DNA from: Rhea pennata
Lineage: Eukaryota > Chordata > Aves > Rheiformes > Rheidae
Direction: 5' to 3'
Assembly: GCF_028389875.1 (NCBI RefSeq)
Contig: NC_084672.1
Span: 3,633,501-3,697,500, forward strand
DNA length: 64,000 nucleotides
The number at the start of each line of letters is the position of its first letter. The first letter of the stretch is position 1. Positions 11,116 through 39,526 of the stretch are shown here, piece after piece. The notes beneath the pieces were generated by a model. The model was not told where the DNA came from and made no database searches. It worked only from the letters and a program-made list of their open reading frames with translations. A program made the position numbers and the translations under genes.

Positions 11116-12687
11116 TCCACTCTGGCGTGTTTTACTTCTCTAGTAGCAGGGTCAAAATCTCTCTCGATCAGTAGTGAATGGAAAGCATTACTAGTGTAGT
11201 GCTAATAACCTGCAGGGATATTATCCAGTGCTTTGGATTCCAGTTAATAGGATGTACATCTGTAGGCAATGCTTTTTCAGAGGAATTCTTTTTAAGAACA
11301 TAGAATTCTTAGTTTCATTTTATTGAAAAATGAAACTCAAGTGGCTTGGTCTTGAACAGCCTCAGGTTCTTTATTTCTGATTTGAGCTACCTTTGTTGAT
11401 TGATTTTCCTGGTTCAAGTGAATGATTTTGCTTTCCTCTAGCTGGAGGAACGCATAGTCATTGCTGACAGAGATGTGTGTGTATTTGTGTCATGTTTTTG
11501 TGTCCAGGAAAGTGATTTCAGTGATAGGACATTGATCTAAGCAAAAATTATCTACGTTTTTCTATAATTTAAGAAAAAGAGTTTACCCTTGCTTTAAAGG
11601 GGGGCAGTTCTGCTTCCTCTGATGCACCCTTACAAGAAAAGAGCTGGCGGAGGTTGGTCCAGTCCCTGGTGGAAAGCTGTTCGTTTCTACAAAGCAGCAA
11701 CAGATGAACTGGGACTATCCAGTAGCAAGCTAAAGTGAAGTGCCAGTCCCCAAACTAGCTTAATAGTGCTGAAGGAATGAGACAGCAAAAGAGGAGAGGT
11801 GATCGTAGCTGGAATAGGACCTGCTGTGACAACCGGAACTGGTAGCATCAAGTTCTTCTGTTGCCTATCTGTGTTCGTGCAGTGCATTGTGTAATGAGGC
11901 CCTCCCCATGACTTGTGTTTCTTGACCTTACTATAATGCAATATTCATAGAGGAAATGTTATGTTAAGGCATTCACAGTAATTTATTTCTGCCGTTGTTT
12001 TGTCACACCGTGGTTTGTTGAAAGGCTTTGTGAAAACTAATGCATGGTTGTTGAAAGGAATTAGTAGCCTGAACTGCTGTTTTCTTTCTCTAATGACCAG
12101 CTGTCCTCCTTATTCCAGTGATGTTTGTTTGTGCCTGCTCTGCTTTGCAGGCTAGTGGAAAAGGTATTTTTGCCTCCACTATAATTTTTTGTGCTGCTAA
12201 TGTAGCACGAATGGCAGAATAAGCATCAAGATTAGGCCACACAAAATTGAAATGATGACCACACAGCTGAATCTCTTACTTCTGAAACGCTTATTAGAAA
12301 GTGAAAGGTGTGTGTCACCCTGCTATGTGAAAGATGTGTGCTGTCTTGCAATTTAGAAGGTACTTTCCTTTTTAAAACTCATTTTTCACATACTTGGGAA
12401 ACGGTAAATTAAGACTGAAAGTTGGAGTTTTAAAGATAGGGAAGTCATAAACGACCATTAATCCAGTTGTAACTGAATAAGCGGATGAAACTTACACCTT
12501 GGTGGCTTTTTTTGCACAGAGAAATGGATTGTAAAGACTTATATGCTGAAGTCTTCTTTTATCAAGAAGTAAGACGCTATTGATCTTATAATTGGCAACT
12601 GCTACATAACAGGAGTGAAGTTACTTTATTTTCTTATGCTCAGTATAAAAATAATCCCTTGAGGCAATTAACTTTCAAGATAAAGCT

Positions 12688-12733
12688 ATCAAGCATGCAA
12701 GCTTCAGAATATCAAGCATGCAAGCTTCAAATA
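12688..12733 (+). repeat. Short tandem duplication, 23-bp period
   Basis: ATCAAGCATGCAAGCTTCA occurs twice in direct succession inside SPG21 intron 1. Each copy contains overlapping GCATGC and AAGCTT palindromes. Confidence 0.85.
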
Positions 12734-13643
12734 GTTTCAGAAGCTATTTGATAATATCTGTTATATAAATGGAAGTTAATAGTGTCTTGCTGGCTTTTAG
12801 ATTTATTTTTTTAATTTGTCTATTACAAATAAAAGAGAGATTATAACAAACCTTCATTACGTATACATATATGCATAAGGGAATTGACTTGAACATATAT
12901 TTCGGAGTAAATTAGTAGCTTGTTCTTGTGTGGAACCAACTGTGAAATCAGTTTCTTCTGTATCAGCTGGTGTGCTTCAGAGATCTCTGTTCTCGAGCTC
13001 TAATTCCTGACAAGAGTCAGCTTTTGTGTGGACAGATTTAAAAACTTCAGGGGTCTTCTGTAAAGTTAGCCTCAGACTGGCTAATGCTCGCAACTGTCCT
13101 TTGGGACTCCTTTGGGACCCCTTTGGGTCAGTTATACGGAGACTGTAAACCACGTTCTGCGTACTTGGATAGCAGGTTCGTGAGATAATGTAAATAAACC
13201 TATTGTCTGAATTGCTGGGTGAATCATATCAACACCTATTAGATACAAATTTGGAGTAGTTTATAAAATTATAGACAATGCCAAAATAGCTTTTTTTAAG
13301 CCACTTGTATCCTGCAGTACGACTATCTTTTTCGGCAACTGTTACACAGGAATACTGTTACAAAAGCCTTGTCATTTCGTAATTGGACTGGTGCAGTAAG
13401 GCAATCAGGTGACTACCTCTTGGGAGTATAATTAAGTGGCTTGTGATGAAAATGAAGGATAAGCAAACTTGGCATGAATCAGAGGCTGTATAATCAACTG
13501 ATAAGAGCAAGTTCACCCTCCGAGTGCTTTGTGTATACAGCGCAGCTTTTGTGTGCTGCCTTATGGTAAACCTACATTCTTGATTTCAAACATTGTGTCT
13601 TTTTGTTTCAGGCTGACCTGAACTGAGTTTTTTTCTCAACATC

Positions 13644-16600
13644 ATGGGAGAGATTAAAGTCTCTCCTGACTATAACTGGTTCAGAAGTACAGTTCCTCTT
13701 AAAAAGGTACGTACAACTTGTGTGTGAAGCTCTCCTTTCAGACGGTTCTTGCTATGTGGTGGTGGAAACTAAGTAATGCAACCCTGGTTAATGCAAAACA
13801 GTTGTGGATGTGCCCAGTGACCTAGCTCATCTACTGAACTGTTGTCCCATGTGTCATATGAGTGCATGAAAGCATGCCCTTAACTTTCACATGCTTTTCG
13901 GACATGACTTCTGCACCTGGCACATGGTAGGAGGGAGTAGAAGCTTGCAGTTAAGAGCTGGGGCCGTAGTGAGTTACGAGCCTGTGAGCATATGCGGAGT
14001 CCCAGTGCCACCCGTGCTTGGGGAAACTCCTAGAAAATAGCACATGTTGGGGCCGCGTGTATGGCTTGACACAGAACTGTCTGTCTGCACCTGACTGATG
14101 TGGTGAGGCTGATCTGGCTGCAGCACAGCCAAGCCACCAGAACCACCTCCCCTCTTCCTACTCACAGGCTTCAGGCTGAAGCAGAGCATTGAAAGGCAGC
14201 TCCTCGGCAGCCAGGCTGCGTGTTGTATTCCTGAAAGTGGAGAGATGCCTTAACCACAGTGGGAAAAAAATCAGCTGTTTCATCCACTGCGTGTTCTTTA
14301 GATAGTTGCTGCTGAATCACATTGTCCAGCCACTTTCCTCTCTTGTTTAGATTTCTCCATTTTCTTCCACTGACCCACAGAGGAACATTTGAGGTATGCA
14401 GCCCTGTAACTTCTGCTCTCTACATGGCAAAGGGCTCAGACTGTTGTACTACTGCAGAGCCTCTGACCCACACATACCTTTGTAGATAAGGTTTGCAAAG
14501 GCCATGATTACACAGTAACTTGCTGCAGCCTGGGCTCCTGCCAGCCTGAAGAACTGTCCTGCCTTCCCACCCCAGCCAGCTGCTTCTGCAAGTGCAATTG
14601 CTTGTATGACCATATGAAGTGAGTGGAGTCAGTGAACTGTCTGGCTTGGGAGAGTTTAGAGTTTGTTTTTCGGCTAAGTTGACATTCAGTAGATTCAGTT
14701 ACCTAATCTGGATGGCCGTTTCAGCTGCAGGACCGGTCCCAGCAGCAGAAGGTAGAGCAGGGCTGCCTCTTTTGACAGCAAGTCGATTGCAGTTGGACCG
14801 TGCTAAAGGGACTATGTCTCCAGACCTAAAGAGCAATGCTTAAAGGTGTTTAGCATTGTTTCCAGAGCTTTCTGTGTAGTTTTCCCTAAGAAATCACCTT
14901 TAGAGAAGGATTGCAGGGTTCTCTGTTCAAGGTTTCTCATTCATTTCCATCAGCTTTTGTAAGTAAGATCCCTTGTTGTTGTCTACGCATGTTCAACCTA
15001 GTCTCAGGCTGTTCAGCTTTCTTCAATTTCTAGCCATTACCACACTCGGGACCTATTTTTTGCCATCCTTTTTTACCTTCAGACAGTGACTTAACTGGGT
15101 CAGCAGAGCTGGGAGGCAGTATTGAAGGGGAAAGCTGCGTGGGTGCTCTGAGGCCGTGCTTTACGGGTACAGTACTGCTGGAGGATGTGGTGAAAAGGTG
15201 TATGTGTATTGGCACTTCTGTGCGGACTGTGAGACGCCACAGCCTTCGGCTGCTGCTGCCTCGTCTGAATCTCTTAAATGAGAATGTGCCTAAACTGAAG
15301 GTACTGCAGGCAGTGTTTGTGTTGGCCCTCAGACTAGGAGATACATAGCCAGCTTGAGTGATTCAGTCTACTCTAAAGGAAGATGATACCCCTGTGATGA
15401 GTGTGGGCCGTGAGGAAGGTGGGAATAAACAAACTAGCCTTAGTTTCTGAGAAGGAAAAAAAACCCCACAATTTAAAGACAAAATTAATCTCTGGAGCAG
15501 TCTCTAGGAAGACTTGCTTGCAGTATCCCAAAGAAAGCATAGGCAAAGCACATGTGCTTTGGAAGGAGTGAACAACTTTCTAGATTGTAAAGTTTGTTGC
15601 TGCTGCTGATCAGCACCTGTTACTACTATGAGAAGCAGAGCCAGAGTTCTTCATGTGAAAATTCACGAAGATGCTCCTTAAAAGAGCAGAAGATGCACAG
15701 CTCCACCCTCGCACTTCCTGCTCTTGTCAAATATGGGAAGTACACCACTGAAAATAGCACTTAGTTTAAACTAAATCTTTAGCTTTGCCTCTGAGTCAAG
15801 TTGGGTTTAGGGTCCCTGAAGACATATGAATGCTTGCTTTAGCATATGACATTTCAGCTCAGATAAACATTTGACCTGACAGTCATTTGGTAGTCCCTAC
15901 TGAAGTAATAATTTTTCCTTCCTCTTCAAATAATTGGTGTTTCTTTAAAATGCAGAAGCAATTCTTTACCAGGAGTTAACAAAGGGGCGATTTTTGTGAG
16001 CTGTTGGCAACACTGGATTGGGGAATAACTTGCTGTATGTGCAGTGGGAGGACCGAGGGCAGGGTTCCTCCAGGATCGAGGCCTGGAGTTGGCACTGGGG
16101 GCTGCAGGCCATATTAGTCCTGCAAGAACGTCCTGCGTGGCTCACGCCCTGTGTGTCAGTGTGGGAACTGCAGCTTCCTGAGTGTAGAACGAAGGAAGGA
16201 GAGCAAGTTAAGGATGAACTTGGTCTGGACACTGTAGCAATATAGTGTAATCTCTACAAAATATGTAATTTGCTGTCTAAAATAAATCCTTCCTAAAAGT
16301 TATCAGCAGAGGACACCCTGGCTCAGCTAAAGCCAAGGGATGTTCTACCATCTGTTTCAGTGGAGTGGGGATTTTACCCATTATGTAAACTAAATAATCT
16401 TGATGATAGAGCAGAACAAGAAAAAGGCCAGTGACCTGTCAAGTCAGCAGTTAAGTGCGCTGATGTCTGTGCATACAGCACATAGTATTGTTTGAGACCT
16501 GCAGTTGATTTCCAGCCTCAGGCTGGATAGCTTAAAGAGAACAATTGTTTTAAACCCTTGATTGTCTGGGCTTGAGGAAAGAAACATTATCTCCGAGTCT

Positions 16601-19600
16601 CAGTTCCTTGACGTGGACTGGCTTTGCCTCTATGATTGCAAGAAGTATGCAAATAAAGAGTTGCTTCACCTCTGGAAATACTGCTAAAAATAAACTTTGT
16701 TACAGCTACCATCAACAGATCAGAGCTGCAAAGCTACAGCTCTGGAGTTGTATACAAAAGTTTTGTTTAGTGTTTTTTTTTTTTTTTTTTCTCCTTGTAC
16801 AAGGATTTTTAAATGGTTTCAGTGGTCTGGGAAGCCTTGGTATGCAGTCATCTTTTCCCTGGTGACTTTACAAAACAACACTATCATGTGATTTCTCACA
16901 TGCTCCCAGAGCTCGAAATACTAGCTCTGTAACAAGCAGGTTTGTTAATCTGGCAAACCTGATTTGTGATATGCCATTCTTCTCTGATTCCTTGAGCAGC
17001 TTAACTGCTGTGATGGAAAAGTGAATTGTGCTTGTATATTGCCATTCAAAAAATGAGAAAGTCTTGAGTTGGGATGAGATGAACTGCTGCTGTTAGATGC
17101 AGGCTTCCCCAGCGGTCTGTACCTCCTGATGAGCTGTGTGCTTTTGCCAGGTTGTGGAGGTTTAAATGAGTATCTTAAATATACACAATGGTCTACTGGA
17201 GGAACAAGCCCTGTAAAATGAGTCAAGCTCCAGCACTGTTAGGAAAGAAGACCTTAACCTAACTTTTAAAGATATTAGTTGTGCTAGGACTTCTAGCTTC
17301 TGGCCTGAGATGGGCATTATGAGAAAGTTATCGCTAAGGATACCAGCACGTGTGCAAATCATCTGGTTCAGCCAGCCGCACGTGCCAGGGCATCCAGGCA
17401 CTGTGATGTTCCCAGATGGTGGAAGTGTTTTCTTTCCAGGTCAGCTTTGCAGTGCTGCTTTGGGAATTCTGTGCGTGACATCTGTCTCTGGCGGTTAGAT
17501 TTGTGGTGTTAGCTGCTTAATTCAGGAGGTTTAGATGCTGGAGATATGAATACATGCTTTGTCCAGTATAGCCAAGTGTCAAAAATTGCTTTAAAAAGCT
17601 CACCACGTGCTCCTGGCCACTGACATTGATTGTAGGCCTTACCAGCCTACAGCTGTTGCACTTGCTACTGTGAGCTGACCTCTCCTGGCCATGACAGGAT
17701 CGCTCCTTAGCCAAGCACGTTTTTCAGCGTATGGAATATTGCTTAAGCCTGCTCATTTGGGGCACAGTCTTGCTATCCCCATGATTTATTCCTATATGAA
17801 TTTTCAGATCAAGATGTACCATCTTTCAGACTAAGGCCCTCTGAATTAAAATGTAGAATAAACCATTGCAAGCTGCAGTTAAAAACTGTTCCTTTCCAAG
17901 AAGCGTGTTTGTTTTTTAGTGAGTGTAGCTCCTGAAGCATAGTCCACCACTGTAAAGCCACCATAATTCACTGCTTGCTTCCAGCACTTGCAGTGTACTC
18001 CAGCTGTCCACCAAAGGGGGAGGTCCCATCAGATATCACCTATTATGTCAATACTGGCTCCAAACAGTGCAGTGGTAGTTACTTAGCTTATGTTGGGACA
18101 TGCAAACCATTTGGCCTGGTAGTCTCATGACCACAGTTCTGTCTCCAGCTGTAGCCACACAAGCACTGTCATTTCAGTTGGTAAACAGGCTTAGAGAAGA
18201 AAGCTATTGTGAAAAGGAATAAAAGATGATCTTATTCAAAGGAATTTTGATATTATAATATTGACTGGAGGACAACAATTTTGTAAAAGCAGTCCTGGAA
18301 GCAGCTGAAGAAAAAGAAACTCATCTCAGTCTGGTATGTTTACTCTCCCCTCTCTCCTTCCAGATAATAGTGGACGATGACGACAGTAAAGTTTGGTCAC
18401 TGTATGATGCAGGACCTAAGAGCATTCGGTGCCCCCTCATATTTCTTCCTCCTGTAAGTGGAACTGCAGACGTGTTTTTCCAGCAGATTTTGGCCCTGAC
18501 TGGATGGGGTTACAGAGTTATTGCTGTGAGTATTCCCAGTCCAATGTCAAAGTTCAGTATATTTGTGCTTGCTGCTTTGAGCTGAGGTTATCTCATGAAA
18601 ATCAACGTCCCAGTTTTGACAGGGGAATCCCTGAAAGCTGATGCTACCTTGTACTCCAGGATACGCAACACAGATGCAGGCTGAAATCTGTTGTACATTC
18701 ACAGAAGTGTTTATCCAAAGCCTTGCGTGGAGTATTAACTTCTCCCTCTGTTTATTCCCTTGTGTGCACTGAACACCAGTTGTCCTCGTCTCCAGCAGGA
18801 TCTTTGTTAGCCATGGGGAGAGTGTATTGATTGGTTCAGGGCTTCTGTATTTGCCTTAGGGATGACGGATAATCTAGTTCTTAGACTGCACAGCTGCAAA
18901 TGCTAAGTCACTCCTCTGTAAAATCCCAACAGCATGTTGTTTTGTGGCTTTTCAGCTTCCGAGCTGAATTTATATGATGAAGAGATTGATTTGTATAATA
19001 ATAGTTCTGCTAAACAGTTGGCTTTAAGCATATTGCTGTGTCTGTTGTAGCAGTTAATGATTTTTGTACCTGCCGACTTTACGTGCTACTAGATCCCTGG
19101 AAATCATTCCAGTCTCTCCCCTGCTGGTCTCAGAATGAAGCAATTCTGCACTTTCCCCAGCTGACTTGCTCAGCAGAACTTTCAGTTCCGTGTTTCTGTG
19201 CAAGTGAGGGGGAGGCGTTCATACCTTCTAGCTGTGGCGACCTTGCTTTGGAGCTTTAGCCTTGCGATACGGAGAGGCAGCCTTCTACGGAGAGCTGTCT
19301 GAAGGACTCAGTTTAGACTCTAAGCTAAGGCCTATAGTTAGTGTGAATAACCTCTCCTCTTCCTCGGGCCATGTTAACATGTGAATTGTGACTTAACTTT
19401 CAAGCAGACAACTGGCGAGTAGTAATCAGAGAACACTTTTTTTTTTTTTTTTCTAACTTCATATAACTTTAGTTGCAGTATCCAGTGTATTGGGATCACC
19501 TGGAGTTCTGTGATGGATTCAGAAAACTGTTAGATCACCTTCAGCTGGATAAAGTGAGTGCTCCAAGATAGACAAATGGATATCTAGTTCAATAAAAACC

Positions 19601-21480
19601 TCATGTTTAGGAGCAAGTATATAAAATATGATGGAAAAACATAGCGTAAATATAAAGAGATTGTGTTGTAATTTTATTTTAAAAATTACTGTTTATTGTT
19701 TATTTTCTAAGGTGAACACTTTGAAAACTGTCATACTTAGCTAAATTCATTGCTATTCTAGGCCTATGTTAAAGATTATTCTAGTAATAATTTCAGTTTT
19801 TAATGAGAGCTTGTGGCTGTTAGACTCTCTAATTCATGTAGTACAACATGCCAAAATGAAAGTAACTTGAATTAGAACAGCAACTGAAGACAAAGTGGAA
19901 CATTTGCTTTTTTTCTTAAGCTTGGTAAGTACACAAATTTTATTTTAATTCTGTTCCAAATACACTACTACTTTCAGTATTTGTCACATCCTGTAAATTA
20001 CAGAATCTGAACTGAAGAGTTTGATTCTTCCTTAAAAACAGGTTATAAGGACAGGAATAAAACTCGAATGACTGACTTTTGTAATGGATCAGAATGTGTA
20101 AGTGGCACTTACCTCACAGTTGTCCTCTCATCTGATTTTTCTTAAACTAGGTTCATCTTTTTGGAGCTTCTCTGGGAGGCTTTCTGGCTCAAAAATTTGC
20201 TGAATACACACACAAATCTCCCAGAGTTCAGTCTCTGATCCTATGTAATTCCTTTAGTGACACTTCTATCTTCAATCAGACATGGACAGCCAACAGGTAA
20301 GAGACTGAGAAAAGCAATCAGATTCATAGCGCATTGGGTTTTTGGTTTGGTTTTTCAATGAAATGTCATGCTGATCTGGTTGAATACGTGTCTAATCTGT
20401 TTCTAGCTTGGGTGACCAATGGTGAGGGAAACACTGTCAGAATACTTGTGCCTTTTAAGGCCATAATACAAGGAAAATAGGGGTTTTCACAATTGGCCCC
20501 GTGGAATTTGACAGACTAGATTTGTATTTATCTTTTTCTTCTAATCTTCTGAGGCCTCCCAAGGAAAGGGAGTGTTTACAAAAAAGCGTCTTAATCCTGG
20601 GGTTCTGGGTGCTTGAAGGTTGTTGCATCTTGTTTCTATTTTAGCTTTTGGCTGATGCCTTCTTTTATGCTGAAAAAAATTGTCCTTGGGAATTTTGCAT
20701 CTGGTCCGGTAGATCCTGAAATGGCCGATGGGATTGATTTCATGGTGGACAGGGTAGGTGGCTGTGTACTCTACTGGCTGTGATGCTAGTCTCTTTCGAA
20801 GAATTACTTAGCAGCAGGCAGTGGAGCTTATAGATATTTTTGCTGCTTTCTTCATTTACTTACCCAGAAGTTGAATGCTAAGGAATGGATCTTTAGCAGG
20901 TGTCGATTGTCACAACTCTACCAAGTTTATTGATGTTGTGACTAAAGCACAGCTGTCACTGTGGTTAAGAAGAGGTTAAGGAACTATCAGATGGGAGAGG
21001 AAAAGTGCTGGGATGGTGCATCTGGAGGCTATGCTCTGGAAGCAGAAGCCACTACCATGTTTTAAGTATCTGTCTCATGCAGGGAGATAATAAGTCGGAA
21101 CAGTAATCTTGATCTGAACTGCAGTTGTGTTTTCCTTTAAAACTAATGAGTTCACTTGTCTTTGGCTGTATTGTTAATATTACATTAACTTCCTGCAGTG
21201 AAATATATTGTTAATCAATATTTCTCTACTGAAAGCTGGAGAGCCTGGGCCAGAGTGAGCTAGCTTCAAGACTTACCCTTAACTGCCAGAATTCCTACGT
21301 AGAACCTCATAAAATTCGAGACATTCCCGTAACTATTATGGATGTAAGTTGATTTTTGACTTATTTCTTTTAACACTGCTTAACAGGTAGAGCCTGGATA
21401 TTCTGTTAGAAACTTAAAAAATATTTGCAGCATCTTAATTTCATCTTTAGATAAGCTTTGTACTGACCGGGCAACACTGA

Positions 21481-21516
<36 letters not shown>

Positions 21517-22363
21517 TCTTAAATTACCAATTGGATATTCTGTGCAGTAATAAAACCAAGTTCAGGAAACTTGTACAATGGCACCTCACAGTGTTAGCTT
21601 TCTGGCTGTTGGTGTTGAACCTGTTTGCTTGATTACTGTTTCTTCAAAACCATTCAACAATGAAGCCAAGAGTCGTTTCTAGAAGCAGCATATATCCAGT
21701 CTGAGTTGATAAGCCAAATCCAATTACAACAGGAATTAACTGTCTGGGCTTGTTGCTTGCATAGGTGTTTGACCAGAGTGCGCTTTCAACTGAAGCAAAA
21801 GAAGAAATGTATAAGCTTTATCCTAATGCCAGAAGAGCTCATCTCAAAACAGGAGGCAACTTCCCATATCTCTGCAGGAGTGCTGAAGTCAACCTGTATA
21901 TTCAAGTGAGTCTCTGCATTCAGATCTAATCTACTAACATGTGTAGTCGAAACAGCAGTAGGAAGCTCCTGTGCCCACCCTTATTTCTTAACCTGCCTGA
22001 GCACTGTTTGCTCTGGTTCTCAGGTAACTGGTTCAGAAGAATAGGCTGAGAACAGCCACATTCATCGAGAGTTGATTGGGGGGCTGTTGTCTGTTGTCCT
22101 TCCTCTGTCTTTCCTCTGAACCCTTGTACTCCACAGCAGTTAATTTCATCCTCATAATGGTTATTTATAAGTCATATTTCTCTGTTACTGAAATGTTACA
22201 CATCTTCACCAGTTTCAGGGTTATTTTTCATGTCCAACAGATCCATTTACTGCAGTTCCACGGTACCCGGTATGCAGCCATTGATCCCTCTATGGTTAGT
22301 GCAGAAGAACTGGAAGTCCAAAAGATCAGTCTTCATACTAGCAGTGAGCAAGAAGAGCAGTAG
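13644..22363 (+). CDS. SPG21: SPG21, maspardin (alpha/beta-hydrolase-fold protein), complete
   Basis: Maspardin is an alpha/beta-hydrolase-fold protein of the cytosol and endosomal/trans-Golgi membranes; its loss causes Mast syndrome (spastic paraplegia 21) in people. Eight coding exons join in frame: 13644-13706, 18364-18525, 19473-19553, 20151-20296, 20645-20753, 21236-21343, 21765-21905 and 22241-22363. The total is 933 nt, 310 residues (human 308). The first coding exon begins at acceptor 13611/13612 with 32 noncoding bases before the ATG. Landmarks include [13 protein letters not shown] at the N-terminus, IIVDDDDSK, and GASLGG with Ser109 in the nucleophile position (GXSXG). Identity to human maspardin is very high except at the C-terminal tail. 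Catalytic activity is not established for this family. Splice sites are all GT-AG. Intron 2 (13707-18363) is the largest intron between coding exons and shows no other gene. Confidence 0.98.
21483..21515 (+). repeat. Uninterrupted run of 33 T
   Basis: A homopolymer of 33 T lies in SPG21 intron 7, about 250 bases upstream of the exon 8 acceptor. No retrotransposed body is recognisable beside it, so it is either a simple repeat or the poly(A) tail of an unrecognised minus-strand insertion. Confidence 0.9.
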
Positions 22364-22869
22364 AATTTTGACTGTCAGTGAGAATGATGAATCAGTTTGG
22401 TCTTCCTACGTACAATCAATTGTTTCCACTCTGCCTTTTTCCTTATGTTAGCCGATTATCACTGTGTGATTCTAACAGGATCAATAGTCAGTGAAACATC
22501 CAAGGACGATAAACCCACAACAGCATAATGAAATATCTTTGTTTAAATTTTATTCTTTGGATTCAAGGAAGTATCTTTGAAGAATACAGTTTTAAAAACA
22601 AAGACATTTTTGCTACCAAAGTTTTCACCTACATGTTCTTAAACAGAGCAGTATTTCTTTTTATATTTTCATTAAACTGTATATATTGCCACATGCAGGT
22701 TATGTACTTATACGCTGACATATTTCTGTTGAATATTGGTTGAAAAAATGTTTAAGTGCCAATGTCACCGTGACTTATTTGCTTCATAAGTTGTGTTGAA
22801 AGTTACTTTCTATTTGAAATATAGCATTTGAATTTTTAACTTTCTTGCTAGCTGTTAAAAATAGTTTTC

Positions 22870-22875
22870 AATAAA
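22870..22875 (+). terminator. SPG21: SPG21 polyadenylation signal AATAAA
   Basis: A canonical AATAAA lies 507 bases after the SPG21 stop codon, in an AT-rich 3' UTR, followed by a T/G-containing stretch. Cleavage is expected near 22890. This is the first canonical hexamer that I see after the stop. Confidence 0.7.
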
Positions 22876-23645
22876 ACTTCAATTTCAACAAGTGCCTCTT
22901 GTTTCCACTACAAGAGAACAGTAGTGTAGACTACTACAGTGATGGTTTCTCTCTCCAGCCACCTTTAGAAGAAATCCAGGGAACTGGTACCTCAGGCTTG
23001 GATTCATTTCATGCATGGAAAAGCTTTAATTATATTATTGATAACTGCACTGGGTTAGCACTGGGTAAGAATTATGCAATATTATAAAGGATGACTAAGA
23101 TGTAATTTGAAATTACAAGAGTAAAAGTCTGATTTATTGGAATACACGTATTTCCTCTTGAAACATTGTAAAAAAACAAATACAAAACCTTACGTGACAT
23201 TGACGTTTAAGAAAAAAGTGTGCCCCTGTCAGAGGCCTTATGAATAACAGATGACAGTGTCTTTGAATGGGAACAGTAAAAGACATGTACTTACATGGTG
23301 GTCAAGACTACCTGAAGACTGATATTCTTAAGGTGACTCTCTATTTTTTTTCCCCCTTAGATGAGTATGCAGCTATGTACGTTCTAAGGTAAAGGAGACA
23401 GACACTTCATTCTCATTGCATTTTTCCAGCTGTATAATTTCTAGAAATTAAAGAACTTGTCTATTTGATTTATAAATAATACACTAACATGTTTTCTTTT
23501 CTGAAACTTTTTGGGAAGATAACCTTTAAGATTTAGGCTATCATCTTTCAGGTTCCGAAAGAAACAAGTTGGTAGCCTTGATGTTTCCAATTGAGTGGAA
23601 ACAGTGCTGAGAACCATTTCTCTTGTTCAGAAGAAAACAGTGAAG

Positions 23646-23651
23646 TTTATT
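23646..23651 (-). terminator. ANKDD1A: Probable ANKDD1A polyadenylation signal
   Basis: TTTATT on the plus strand is AATAAA on the minus strand, 467 bases past the ANKDD1A stop at 24118. A second minus-strand AATAAA near 23132 would give a longer 3' UTR. If the nearer one is used, the convergent SPG21 and ANKDD1A transcripts end roughly 0.7 kb apart. Confidence 0.5.
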
Positions 23652-24117
23652 AATATAAACTCTAATGCAGAAGTGATGGGCAAAAAATACAAAAAAGGTA
23701 GGTAAAGAACACTCCTAAAAACAAAGGCTTCCCCCTCAATAACTTCTACAACTAACAATAAAAAAATGACATACAAAAATGTAAACAAAATTACAGTAAA
23801 ATAGTGTAATACTTCCTGATACTCAATCACCGCACGAGAAGTGAGGTTTACTCACTTAAATACTATTACAGTAACCAGAACCTATGCAGTAGCAAATAAA
23901 ATCTCACTTTTATATAAAGTGGCATTAAAGGTTATTAGCATCTGCTGATAACACTGTTTCACACCAAGAAGGAAGCAGCAGTGATGCTAACTTTTTTATG
24001 ACATAAGCCCTTAACTTACAGCTGCCTTCTGGTGAGTAGTAGAGCAAGTGTTTTTCTTGTAGCTCTAAGACAACTGATGAAGCATCGGATGAAGAGACCA
24101 CTAATGCCCTTCAGGTG

Positions 24118-39018
<14,901 letters not shown>

Positions 39019-39289
39019 GCCGCGGCCCCGGCCCGGCCCGGCCCGCGCTGCTGCTGCCGTCGCCGCCGCTCGGCGGGCGGAGCGGGATGGGGGGGGGGGG
39101 GGGGGGGGGGGCGGGATGGCGACGAAGCCGCCGAGCGCCGCTTTAGCTGCTGCTTAAAGAGAAGGGGGGAGTGGAGGGGAGGGGGGGGAAATCCTCGTTT
39201 ATTAATGTTTTCATTCTGTTCCCAAACAGACCGTGTGGAGTGAGGGGTTTCTGCGTGGGATATATGCAGAGGAGGGATGGGGGGGGTCT

Positions 39290-39362
39290 CTTTTTTTCTT
39301 TCTCGCTCTCTCTCTCTCTCTTTTTTTTTTTTTTTTTTTTTTTTTTTGCTTTTTTTGCTTGA
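39290..39362 (+). repeat. Polypyrimidine tract (CT repeat plus long T run)
   Basis: TTTCTTTCTCGCTCTCTC is followed by a CT repeat and about 25 consecutive T, then TTTGC repeats. This strand-asymmetric tract lies just upstream of the ANKDD1A CpG island. It creates spurious Lys/Arg/Glu- and Phe-rich open frames. Confidence 0.9.
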
Positions 39363-39526
39363 AAGCAAGGTCCAGCGTGTGGGTTCCCCGGGGCGGCAGC
39401 GGCCCGGTGCGACCCGCTTGGCTTCTCCCTTCTCCGAACGCAAAAGCCTCCTGGGGCGGGAAATGGCGGGCGGGGTGGGGTGGGAGGCGGGAACAGGCGG
39501 CTCTGACAGGGCAGCTCAGCCCGCGT

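Noticed and set aside
18370-18641. Plus-strand frames starting at internal ATGs with unrelated C-terminal tails
   Set aside because: They are the SPG21 exon 18364-18525 read through its donor into intron 3, or the same exon in the wrong frame.
21483-21515. 33-T run as the tail of a processed retrocopy
   Set aside because: No recognisable coding or SINE/LINE body and no target-site duplication could be seen next to it; kept only as a simple repeat.
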